Positions 21,280 through 34,139 of a stretch of 64,000 nt of DNA are shown here, piece after piece (the first letter of the stretch is position 1; every line of letters begins with the position of its first letter). This DNA is from Odiellus spinosus (taxonomy: Eukaryota; Arthropoda; Arachnida; Opiliones; Phalangiidae), in contig OY987230.1 of NCBI GenBank assembly GCA_963920705.1, forward strand, positions 1,922,001 to 1,986,000. Direction: 5' to 3'. A program made the position numbers and the translations under genes. The notes below the pieces were generated by a model. The model was given only the letters and a program-made list of their open reading frames with translations. It searched no databases and was not told where the DNA came from.

Positions 21280-24200
21280 AGAGCAATTAATGGACAGTTT
21301 AAATAATAAGAGTTTTCAAAAATCCGTTGAAAAACAAGAAAAATATGGCCAATTCAAGAAATCATAGAATATCAAAATAGTCAAATTTCAGATTTTCAAA
21401 ATTCGCTTTTTGATATTAGATGTTTTTTGAATTGTCCATATTTTCCATGTTTTTCAACGGATTTTCCAAAACTATTGTTTTTTAGATAGACCAAAATTTG
21501 GTCTTTCGAGTGGTCTTAATTTTGTCTAAATCGCTTAAAATTCAAAAGTTTTGTGTCCATTTGAATCCAATAATCTTGGATTTTTAAGCGTTTTTGCTTA
21601 ATTTTAACCAATTTTATATTTGTCACGTTTTGGCAATTTAGACAAAACCAAAGTCATTCGAAAGAGCAATTAATGGACAGTCTAAATAATAAGAGTTTTC
21701 AAAAATCCGTTGAAAAACAAGAAAAATATGGCCAATTCAAGAAATCATAGAATATCAAAATAGTCAAATTTCAGATTTTCAAAATTCGCTTTTTGATATT
21801 AGATGTTTTTTGAATTGTCCATATTTTCCATGTTTTTCAACGGATTTTCCAAAACTCTTGATTTTTAGATAGACCAAAATTTGGTCTTTCGAGTGGTCTT
21901 AATTTTGTCTAAATCGCTTAAAAATCAAAAGTTTTGTGTCCATTTGAATCCAATAATCTTGGATTTTTAAGCGTTTTTGCTTAATTTTAACCAATTTTAT
22001 ATTTGTCACAATTTTGCAATTTAGACAAAACAAAGTCATTCGAAAGAGCAATTAATGGACAGTTTAAATAATAAGAGTTTTCAAATATCCGTTGAAAAAC
22101 ATGGAAAATATGGACAATTCAAAAAACATCTAATATCAAAAAGCGAATTTTGAAAATCTGAAATTTGACTATTTTGATATTGTATGATTTCTTGAATTGG
22201 CCATATTTTTCTTGTTTTTCAACGGATTTTCCAAAACTATTGTTTTTTAGATAGACCAAAATTTGGTCTTTCGAGTGGTCTTAATTTTGTCTAAATCGCT
22301 TAAAATTCAAAAGTTTTGTGTCCTTTTGAATCCAATAATCTTGGATTTTTAAGCGTTTTGCTTAATTTTAACCAATTTTATATTTGTCACAATTTTGCAA
22401 TTTGGACAAAAACAAAGTCATTCGAAAGAGCAATTAATGGACAGTCTTAATAATAAGAGTTTTCAAAAATCCGTTGAAAAACAAGAAAAATATGGCCAAT
22501 TCAAAAAACATCTAATATCAAAAAGCGAATTTTGAAAATCTGAAATTTGACTATTTTGATATTCTATGATTTCTTGAATTGTCCACATTTTTCTTGTTTT
22601 TCAACCGATTTTTGAAAACTCTTATTATTTAGACTGTCCATTAATTGCTCTTTCGAATGACTTTGGTTTTGTCTAAATTGCAAAATTGTTACAAATATAA
22701 AATTGGTTAAAATTAAGCAAAAACGCTTAAAAATCCAAGATTATTGGATTCAAATGGACACAAAACTTTTGAATTTTAAGCGATTTAGACAAAATTAAGA
22801 CCACTCGAAAGAGCAGATATTGGTCTATCTAAAAAACAATAGTTTTGGAAAATCCGTTGAAAAACAAGAAAAATATGGCCAATTCAAGAAATCATACAAT
22901 ATCAAAATAGTCAAATTTCAGATTTTAAAAATTCGCTTTTTGATATTAGATGTTTTTTGAATTGTCCATATTTTCCATGTTTTTCAACGGATTTTCCAAA
23001 ACTCTTGTTTTTTAGATAGACCAATATTTGCTCTTTCGAGTGGTCTTAATTTTGTCTAAATCGCTTAAAATTCAAAAGTTTTGTGTCCATTTGAATCCAA
23101 TAATCTTGGATTTTTAAGCGTTTTTGCTTAATTTTAACCAATTTTATATTTGTCACAATTTTGCAATTTAGACAAAACCAAAGTCATTCGAAAGAGCAAT
23201 TAATGGACAGTCTAAATAATAAGAGTTTTCAAAAATCCGTTGAAAAACAAGAAAAATGTGGACAATTCAAGAAATCATAGAATATCAAAATAGTCAAATT
23301 TCAGATTTTCAAAATTCGCTTTTTGATATTAGATGTTTTTTGAATTGGCCATATTTTTCTTGTTTTCAACGGATTTTTGAAAACTCTTATTATTAAGACT
23401 GTCCATTAATTGCTCTTTCGAATGACTTTGTTTTTGTCTAAATTGCAAAATTGTGACAAATATAAAATTGGTTAAAATTAAGCAAAAACGCTTAAAAATC
23501 CAAGATTATTGGATTCAAATGGACACAAAACTTTTGATTTTTAAGCGATTTAGACAAAATTAAGACCACTCGAAAGAGCAAATATTGGTCTATCTGAAAA
23601 TCAAGAGTTTTGGAAAATCCGTTGAAAAACATGGAAAATATGGACAATTCAAGAAATCATAGAATATCAAAATAGTCAAATTTCAGATTTTCAAAATTCG
23701 CTTTTTGATATTAGATGTTTTTTGAATTGTCCATATTTTCCATGTTTTTCAACGGATTTTCCAAAACTCTTGATTTTCAGATAGACCAATATTTGCTCTT
23801 TCGAGTGGTCTTAATTTTGTCTAAATCGCTTAAAAATCAAAAGTTTTGTGTCCATTTGAATCCAATAATCTTGGATTTTTAAGCGTTTTTGCTTAATTTT
23901 AACCAATTTTATATTTGTCACAATTTTGCAATTTAGACAAAACCAAAGTCATTCGAAAGAGCAATTAATGGACAGTTTAAATAATAAGAGTTTTCAAAAA
24001 TCCGTTGAAAAACATGGAAAATATGGACAATTCAAAAAACATCTAATATCAAAAAGCGAATTTTGAAAATCTGAAATTTGACTATTTTGATATTCTATGA
24101 TTTCTTGAATTGGCCATTTTTTCTTGTTTTTCAACGGATTTTTGAAAACTCTTATTATTTAGACTGTCCATTAATTGCTCTTTCGAATGACTTTGGTTTT

Positions 24201-27200
24201 GTCTAAATTGCAAAATTGTGACAAATATAAAATTGGTTAAAATTAAGCAAAAACGCTTAAAAATCCAAGATTATTGGATTCAAATGGACACAAAACTTTT
24301 GAATTTTAAGCGATTTAGACAAAATTAAGACCACTCGAAAGACCAAATTTTGGTCTATCTAAAAAACAATAGTTTTGGAAAATCCGTGAAAAACAAGAAA
24401 AATATGGCCAATTCAAGAAATCATAGAATATCAAAATAGTCAAATTTCAGATTTTCAAAATTCGCTTTTTGATATTAGATGTTTTTTGAATTGTCCATAT
24501 TTTCCATGTTTTTCAACGGATTTTCCAAAACTCTTGATTTTCAGATAGACCAATATTTGCTCTTTCGAGTGGTCTTAATTTTGTCTAAATCGCTTAAAAA
24601 TCAAAAGTTTTGTGTCCATTTGAATCCAATAATCTTGGATTTTTAAGCGTTTTTGCTTAATTTTAACCAATTTTATATTTGTCACAATTTTGCAATTTAG
24701 ACAAAAACAAAGTCATTCGAGAGAGCAATTAATGGACAGTCTTAATAATGAGAGTTTTCAAAAATCCGTTGAAAAACAAGAAAAATATGGCCAATTCAAA
24801 AAACATCTAATATCAAAAAGCGAATTTTGAAAATCTGAAATTTGACTATTTTGATATTCTATGATTTCTTGAATTGTCCACATTTTTCTTGTTTTTCAAC
24901 GGATTTTTGAAAACTCTTATTATTTAGACTGTCCATTAATTGCTCTTTCGAATGACTTTGGTTTTGTCTAAATTGCAAAATTGTGACAAATATAAAATTG
25001 GTTAAAATTAAGCAAAAACGCTTAAAAATCCAAGATTATTGGATTCAAATGGACACAAAACTTTTGAATTTTAAGCGATTTAGACAAAATTAAGACCACT
25101 CGAAAGACCAAATTTTGGTCTATCTAAAAAACAATAGTTTTGGAAAATCCGTTGAAAAACAAGAAAAATATGGCCAATTCAAGAAATCATAGAATATCAA
25201 AAAAGTCAAATTTCAGATTTTCAAAATTCGCTTTTTGATATTAGATGTTTTTTGAATTGTCCATATTTTCCATGTTTTTCAACGGATTTTCCAAAACTCT
25301 TGATTTTCAGATAGACCAATATTTGCTCTTTCGAGTGGTCTTAATTTTGTCTAAATCGCTTAAAAATCAAAAGTTTTGTGTCCATTTGAATCCAATAATC
25401 TTGGATTTTTAAGCGTTTTTGCTTAATTTTAACCAATTTTATATTTGTCACAATTTTGCAATTTAGACAAAAACAAAGTCATTCGAGAGAGCAATTAATG
25501 GACAGTCTTAATAATGAGAGTTTTCAAAAATCCGTTGAAAAACAAGAAAAATATGGCCAATTCAAAAAACATCTAATATCAAAAAGCGAATTTTGAAAAT
25601 CTGAAATTTGACTATTTTGATATTCTATGATTTCTTGAATTGTCCACATTAGTCTTGTTTTTCAACGGATTTTTGAAAACTCTTATTATTTAGACTGTCC
25701 ATTAATTGCTCTTTCGAATGACTTTGGTTTTGTCTAAATTGCAAAATTGTGACAAATATAAAATTGGTTAAAATAAAGCAAAAAGCTTAAAAATCCAAGA
25801 TTATTGGATTCAAATGGACACAAAACTTTTGATTTTTAAGCGATTTAGACAAAATTAAGACCACTCGAAAGAGCAAATATTGGTCTATCTGAAAATCAAG
25901 AGTTTTGGAAAATCCGTTGAAAAACATGGAAAATATGGACAATTCAAAAAACATCTAATATCAAAAAGCGAATTTTTAAAATCAGAAATTTGACTATTTT
26001 GATATTGTATGATTTCTTGAATTGGCCATATTTTTCTTGTTTTTCAACGGATTTTTGAAAACTCTTATTATTTAGACTGTCCATTAATTGCTCTTTCGAA
26101 TGACTTTGGTTTTGTCTAAATTGCAAAATTGTGACAAATATAAAATTGGTTAAAATTAAGCAAAAACGCTTAAAAATCCAAGATTATTGGATTCAAATGG
26201 ACACAAAACTTTTGAATTTTAAGCGATTTAGACAAAATTAAGACCACTCGAAAGACCAAATTTTGGTCTATCTAAAAAACAAGAGTTTTGGAAAATCCGT
26301 TGAAAAACATGGAAAATATGGACAATTCAAAAAACATCTAATATCAAAAAGCGAATTTTGAAAATCTGAAATTTGACTATTTTGATATTCTATGATTTCT
26401 TGAATTGGCCATATTTTTCTTGTTTTTCAACGGATTTTTGAAAACTCTTATTATTTAGACTGTCCATTAATTGCTCTTTCGAATGACTTTGGTTTTGTCT
26501 AAATTGCCAAAACGTGACAAATATAAAATTGGTTAAAATTAAGCAAAAACGCTTAAAAATCCAAGATTATTGGATTCAAATGGACACAAAACTTTTGATT
26601 TTTAAGCGATTTAGACAAAATTAAGACCACTCGAATGAGCAAATATTGGTCTATCTAAAAAACAAGAGTTTTGGAAAATCCGTTGAAAAACATGGAAAAT
26701 ATGGACAATTCAAAAAACATCTAATATCAAAAAGCCAATTTTTAAAATCTGAAATTTGACTATTTTGATATTGTATGATTTCTAGAATTGGCCATATTTT
26801 TCTTGTTTTTCAACGGATTTTCCAAAACTATTAATTTTTAGATAGACCAAAATTTGGTCTTTCGAGTGGTCTTAATTTTGTCTAAATCGCTTAAAATTCA
26901 AAAGTTTTGTGTCCATTTGAATCCATTAATCTTGGATTTTTAAGCGTTTTTGCTTAATTTTAACCAATTTTATATTTGTCACGTTTTGGCAATTTAGACA
27001 AAACCAAAGTCATTCGAAAGAGCAATTAATGGACAGTCTAAATAATAAGAGTTTTCAAAAATCCGTTGAAAAACAAGAAAAATATGGCCAATTCAAGAAA
27101 TCATAGAATATCAACATAGTCAAATTTCAGATTTTCAAAATTCGCTTTTTGATATTAGATGTTTTTTGAATTGTCCATATTTTCCATGTTTTTCAACGGA

Positions 27201-30200
27201 TTTTCCAAAACTCTTGATTTTCAGATAGACCAATATTTGCTCTTTCGAGTGGTCTTAATTTTGTCTAAATCGCTTAAAAATCAAAAGTTTTGTGTCCATT
27301 TGAATCCAATAATCTTGGATTTTTAAGCGTTTTTGCTTAATTTTAACCAATTTTATATTTGTCACAATTTTGCAATTTAGACAAAAACAAAGTCATTCGA
27401 GAGAGCAATTAATGGACAGTCTTAATAATGAGAGTTTTCAAAAATCCGTTGAAAAACAAGAAAAATATGGCCAATTCAAAAAACATCTAATATCAAAAAG
27501 CGAATTTTGAAAATCTGAAATTTGACTATTTTGATATTCTATGATTTCTTGAATTGTCCACATTTTTCTTGTTTTTCAACGGATTTTTGAAAACTCTTAT
27601 TATTTAGACTGTCCATTAATTGCTCTTTCGAATGACTTTGGTTTTGTCTAAATTGCAAAATTGTGACAAATATAAAATTGGTTAAAATAAAGCAAAAACG
27701 CTTAAAAATCCAAGATTATTGGATTCAAATGGACACAAAACTTTTGATTTTTAAGCGATTTAGACAAAATTAAGACCACTCGAAAGAGCAAATATTGGTC
27801 TATCTGAAAATCAAGAGTTTTGGAAAATCCGTTGAAAAACATGGAAAATATGGACAATTCAAAAAACATCTAATATCAAAAAGCGAATTTTTAAAATCTG
27901 AAATTTGACTATTTTGATATTGTATGATTTCTTGAATTGGCCATATTTTTCTTGTTTTTCAACGGATTTTCCAAAACTATTGTTTTTTAGATAGACCAAA
28001 ATTTGGTCTTTCGAGTGGTCTTAATTTTGTCTAAATCGCTTAAAATTCAAAAGTTTTGTGTCCATTTGAATCCAATAATCTTGGATTTTTAAGCGTTTTT
28101 GCTTAATTTTAACCAATTTTATATTTGTCACAATTTTGCAATTTAGACAAAACCAAAGTCATTCTAAAGAGCAATTAATGGACAGTCTAAATAATAAGAG
28201 TTTTCAAAAATCCGTTGAAAAACAAGAAAAATATGGCCAATTCAAGAAATCATACAATATCAAAATAGTCAAATTTCAGATTTTCAAAATTCGCTTTTTG
28301 ATATTAGATGTTTTTTGAATTGTCCATATTTTCCATGTTTTTCAACGGATTTTTGAAAACTCTTATTATTTAAACTGTCCATTAATTGCTCTTTCGAATG
28401 ACTTTGTTTTGTCTAAATTGCAAAATTGTGACAAATATAAAATTGGTTAAAATTAAGCAAAAACGCTTAAAAATCCAAGATTATTGGATTCAAATGGACA
28501 CAAAACTTTTGATTTTTAAGCGATTTAGACAAAATTAAGACCACTCGAAAGACTAAATTTTGGTCTATCTAAAAAACAAGAGTTTTGGAAAATCCGTTGA
28601 AAAACATGGAAAATATGGACAATTCAAAAAACATCTAATATCAAAAGCGAATTTTGAAAATCTGAAATTTGACTATTTTGATATTCTATGATTTCTTGAA
28701 TTGGCCATATTTTTCTTGTTTTTCAACGGATTTTTGAAAACTCTTATTATTTAGACTGTCCATTAATTGCTCTTTCGAATGACTTTGGTTTTGTCTAAAT
28801 TGCAAAATTGTGACAAATATAAAATTGGTTAAAATTAAGCAAAAACGCTTAAAAATCTTAGATTATTGGATTCAAATGGACACAAAACTTTTGAATTTTA
28901 AGCGATTTAGACAAAATTAAGACCACTCGAAAGACCAAATTTTGGTCTATCTAAAAAACAAGAGTTTTGGAAAATCCGTTGAAAAACATGGAAAATATGG
29001 ACAATTCAAAAAACATCTAATATCAAAAGCGAATTTTGAAAATCTGAAATTTGACTATTTTGATATTCTATGATTTCTTGAATTGGCCATATTTTTCTTG
29101 TTTTTCAACGGATTTTTGAAAACTCTTATTATTTAGACTGTCCATTAATTGCTCTTTCGAATGACTTTGGTTTTGTCTAAATTGCCAAAACGTGACAAAT
29201 ATAAAATTGGTTAAAATTAAGCAAAAACGCTTAAAAATCCAAGATTATTGGATTCAAATGGACACAAAACTTTTGATTTTTAAGCGATTTAGACAAAATT
29301 AAGACCACTCGAATGAGCAAATATTGGTCTATCTAAAAAACAAGAGTTTTGGAAAATCCGTTGAAAAACATGGAAAATATGGACAATTCAAAAAACATCT
29401 AATATCAAAAAGCGAATTTTGAAAATCTGAAATTTGACTATTTTGATATTGTATGATTTATTGAATTGGCCATATTTTTCTTGTTTTTCAACGGATTTTC
29501 CAAAACTATTGTTTTTTAGATAGACCAAAATTTGGTCTTTCGAGTGGTCTTAATTTTGTCTAAATCGCTTAAAATTCAAAAGTTTTGTGTCCATTTGAAT
29601 CCAATAATCTTGGATTTTTAAGCGTTTTTGCTTAATTTTAACCAATTTTATATTTGTCACGTTTTGGCAATTTAGACAAAACCAAAGTCATTCTAAAGAG
29701 CAATTAATGGACAGTCTAAATAATAAGAGTTTTCAAAAATCCGTTGAAAAACAAGAAAAATATGGCCAATTCAAGAAATCATAGAATATCAAAATAGTCA
29801 AATTTCAGATTTTCAAAATTCGCTTTTTGATATTAGATGTTTTTTGAATTGTCCATATTTTCCATGTTTTTCAACGGATTTTCCAAAACTCTTGTTTGTT
29901 AGATAGACCAAAATTTGGTCTTTCGAGTGGTCTTAATTTTGTCTAAATCGCTTAAAAATCAAAAGTTTTGTGTCCATTTGAATCCAATAATCTTGGATTT
30001 TTAAGCGTTTTTGCTTAATTTTAACCAATTTTATATTTGTCACAATTTTGCAATTTAGACAAAACAAAGTCATTCGAAAGAGCAATTAATGTACAGTTTA
30101 AATAATAAGAGTTTTCAGAAATCCGTTGAAAAACAAGAAAAATATGGCCAATTCAAGAAATCATAGAATATCAAAATAGTCAAATTTCAGATTTTCAAAA

Positions 30201-32055
30201 TTCGCTTTTTGATATTAGATGTTTTTTGAATTGTCCATATTTTCCATGTTTTTCAACGGATTTTTGAAAACTCTTATTATTTAAACTGTCCATTAATTGC
30301 TCTTTCGAATGACTTTGGTTTTGTCTAAATTGCAAAATTGTGACAAATATAAAATTGGTTAAAATTAAGCAAAAACGCTTAAAAATCCAAGATTATTGGA
30401 TTCAAATGGACACAAAACTTTTGATTTTTAAGCGATTTAGACAAAATTAAGACCACTCGAAAGAGCAAATATTGGTCTATCTGAAAATCAAGAGTTTTGG
30501 AAAATCCGTCGAAAAACATGGAAAATATGGACAATTCAAAAAACATCTAATATCAAAAAGCGAATTTTTAAAATCTGAAATTTGACTATTTTGATATTGT
30601 ATGATTTCTTGAATTGGCCATATTTTTCTTGTTTTTCAACGGATTTTCCAAAACTATTGTTTTTTAGATAGACCAAAATTTGGTCTTTCGAGTGGTCTTA
30701 ATTTTGTCTAAATCGCTTAAAATTCAAAAGTTTTGTGTCCATTTGAATCCAATAATCTTGGATTTTTAAGCGTTTTTGCTTAATTTTAACCAATTTTATA
30801 TTTGTCACAATTTTGCAATTTAGACAAAACCAAAGTCATTCGAAGGAGCAATTAATGGACAGTCTAAATAATAAGTGTTTTCAAAAATCCGTTGAAAAAC
30901 AAGAAAAATATGGCCAATTCAAGAAATCATAGAATATCAAAATAGTCAAATTTCAGATTTTCAAAATTCGCTTTTTGATATTAGATGTTTTTTGAATTGT
31001 CCATATTTTCCATGTTTTTCAACTGATTTTCCAAAACTATTGTTTTTTAGATAGACCAAAATTTGGTCTTTCGAGTGGTCTTAATTTTGTCTAAATCGCT
31101 TAAAAATCAAAAGTTTTGTGTCCATTTGAATCCAATAATCTTGGATTTTTAAGCGTTTTTGCTTAATTTTAACCAATTTTATATTTGTCACAATTTTGCA
31201 ATTTAGACAAAACCAAAGTCATTCGAAAGAGCAATTAATGGACAGTTTAAATAATAAGAGTTTTCAAAAATCCGTTGAAAAACATGGAAAATATGGCCAA
31301 TTCAAGAAATCATAGAATATCAAAATAGTCAAATTTCAGATTTTCAAAATTCGCTTTTTGATATTAGATGTTTTTTGAATTGTCCATATTTTCCATGTTT
31401 TTCAACGGATTTTCCAAAACTCTTGTTTTTTTAGATAGACCAAAATTTGGTCTTTCGAGTGGTCTTAATTTTGTCTAAATCGCTTAAAAATCAAAAGTTT
31501 TGTGTCCATTTGAATCCAATAATCTTGGATTTTTAAGCGTTTTTGCTTAATTTTAACCAATTTTATATTTGTCTCAATTTTGCAATTTAGACAAAACCAA
31601 AGTCATTCGAAAGAGCAATTAATGGACAGTTTAAATAATAAGAGTTTTCAAAAATCCGTTGAAAAACATGGAAAATATGGACAATTCAAAAAACATCTAA
31701 TATCAAAAAGCGAATTTTGAAAATCTGAAATTTGACTATTTTGATATTGTATGATTTCTTGAATTGGCCATATTTTTCTTGTTTTTCAACGGATTTTCCA
31801 AAACTATTGTTTTTTAGATAGACCAAAATTTGGTCTTTCGAGTGGTCTTAATTTTGTCTAAATCGCTTAAAATTCAAAAGTTTTGTGTCCATTTGAATCC
31901 AATAATCTTGGATTTTTAAGCGTTTTTGCTTAATTTTAACCAATTTTATATTTGTCACGTTTTGGCAATTTAGACAAAACCAAAGTCATTCGAAAGAGCA
32001 ATTAATGGACAGTCTAAATAATAAGAGTTTTCAAAAATCCGTTGAAAAACAAGAA
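21280..32055. repeat. 28-monomer block, left copy of a 10.8-kb duplication
   Basis: Core orientations (monomers 57-84): + + + - + - + - + - + - - - + + - + - - - + + - + + + +. The block recurs at offset 25648. Rare one-base losses are shared with the other copy: gcgttttgctt near 22357, cttgttttcaacgg near 23360, tccgtgaaaaac near 24385 and caaaaagctta near 25780. The left edge is gradual (differences at about 21157, 21203 and 21276, then none), while the right edge lies in the linker at about 32056. Confidence 0.93.
24126..25740. repeat. Dimer tandem repeat (766 bp) within the duplicated block
   Basis: Two adjacent + - pairs share cgagagagcaatt (24718 and 25484) and cttaataatgagag. The offset of 766 is exactly two monomers. 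A third copy of the marked plus core lies at about 27398, five monomers further on, and the same set appears in the right-hand copy of the large duplication. Confidence 0.83.
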
Positions 32056-32146
32056 AAATGTGGACAATTCAAGAAATCATAGAATATCAAAATAGTCAAA
32101 TTTCAGATTTTCAAAATTCGCTTTTTGATATTAGATGTTTTTTGAA

Positions 32147-34139
32147 TTGGCCATATTTTTCTTGTTTTTCAACGGATTTTTGAAAACTCTTATTATTTAG
32201 ACTGTCCATTAATTGCTCTTTCGAATGACTTTGGTTTTGTCTAAATTGCAAAATTGTGACAAATATAAAATTGGTTAAAATTAAGCAAAAACGCTTAAAA
32301 ATCCAAGATTATTGGATTCAAATGGACACAAAACTTTTGAATTTTAAGCGATTTAGACAAAATTAAGACCACTCGAAAGACCAAATTTTGGTCTATCTAA
32401 AAAACAATAGTTTTGGAAAATCCGTTGAAAAACAAGAAAAATATGGCCAATTCAAGAAATCATACAATATCAAAATAGTCAAATTTCAGATTTTCAAAAT
32501 TCGCTTTTTGATATTAGAAGTTTTTTGAATTGTCCATATTTTCCATGTTTTTCAACGGATTTTTGAAAACTCTTATTATTTAGACTGTCCATTAACTGCT
32601 CTTTCGAATGACTTTGGTTTTGTCTAAATTGCAAAATTGTGACAAATATAAAATTGGTTAAAATTAAGCAAAAACGCTTAAAAATCCAAGATTATTGGAT
32701 TCAAATGGACACAAAACTTTTGAATTTTAAGCGATTTAGACAAAATTAAGACCACTCGAAAGACCAAATTTTGGTCTATCTAAAAAACAATAGTTTTGGA
32801 AAATCCGTTGAAAAACATGGAAAATATGGACAATTCAAAAAACATCAAATATCAAAAAGCGAATTTTGAAAATCTGAAATTTGACTATTTTGATATTCTA
32901 TGATTTCTTGAATTGGCCATATTTTTCTTGTTTTTCAACGGATTTTCCAAAACTATTGTTCTTTAGATAGACCAAAATTTGGTCTTTCGAGTGGTCTTAA
33001 TTTTGTCTAAATCGCTTAAAATTCAAAAGTTTTGTGTCCATTTGAATCCAATAATCTTGGATTTTTAAGCGTTTTTGCTTAATTTTAACCAATTTTATAT
33101 TTGTCACAATTTTGCAATTTAGACAAAACCAAAGTCATTCGAAAGAGCAATTAATGGACAGTTTAAATAATAAGAGTTTTCAAAAATCCGTTGAAAAACA
33201 AGAAAAATATGGCCAATTCAAGAAATCATAGAATATCAAAATAGTCAAATTTCAGATTTTCAAAATTCGCTTTTTGATATTAGATGTTTTTTGAATTGTC
33301 CATATTTTCCATGTTTTTCAACGGATTTTCCAAAACTCTTGTTTTTTAGATAGACCAATATTTGGTCTTTCGAGTGGTCTTAATTTTGTCTAAATCGCTT
33401 AAAAATCAAAAGTTTTGTGTCCATTTGAATCCAATAATCTTGGATTTTTAAGCGTTTTTGCTTAATTTTAACCAATTTTATATTTGTCACAATTTTGCAA
33501 TTTAGACAAAAACAAAGTCATTCGAAAGAGCAATTAATGGACAGTCTTAATAATAAGAGTTTTCAAAAATCCGTTGAAAAACAAGAAAAATATGGCCAAT
33601 TCAAAAAACATCTAATATCAAAAAGCGAATTTTGAAAATCTGAAATTTGACTATTTTGATATTCTATGATTTCTTGAATTGTCCACACTTTTCTTGTTTT
33701 TCAACGGATTTTTGAAAACTCTTATTATTTAGACTGTCCATTAATTGCTCTTTCTAATGACTTTGGTTTTGTCTAAATTGCAAAATTGTGACAAATATAA
33801 AATTGGTTAAAATTAAGCAAAAACGCTTAAAAATCCAAGATTATTGGATTCAAATGGACACAAAACTTTTGAATTTTAAGCGATATAGACAAAATTAAGA
33901 CCACTCGAAAGAGCAAATATTGGTCTATCTAAAAAACAAGAGTTTTGGAAAATCCGTTGAAAAACATGGAAAATATGGACAATTCAAAAAACATCAAATA
34001 TCAAAAAGCGAATTTTGAAAATCTGAAATTTGACTATTTTGATATTGTATGATTTCTTGAATTGGCCAAATTTTTCTTGTTTTTCAACGGATTTTCCAAA
34101 ACTATTGTTTTTTAGATAGACCAAAATTTGGTCTTTCGA
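32147..34139. repeat. Left copy of a second duplication (at least 2.0 kb)
   Basis: Orientation order - - + + - + (monomers 85-90). It recurs at offset 29861 from 62008 to the window end. Shared marks are gtccattaactgctc (32588), ttagaagtttttt (near 32515), acatcaaatatc, ttgttctttag (near 32957), gtccacacttttc (33681) and gcgatatagac (near 33882). I noticed no difference between copies. The left edge is inside the same linker where the 10.8-kb duplication ends. Confidence 0.9.

Noticed and set aside
28136..28318. 60-codon open frame, also at 53784-53966 and, on the minus strand, at 25944-26126 and 51592-51774
   Set aside because: The pairs are the same sequence because of the 10.8-kb duplication, not because a protein is conserved. 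The frame covers core end plus linker and is broken by ordinary variants such as tag for tac in most copies.
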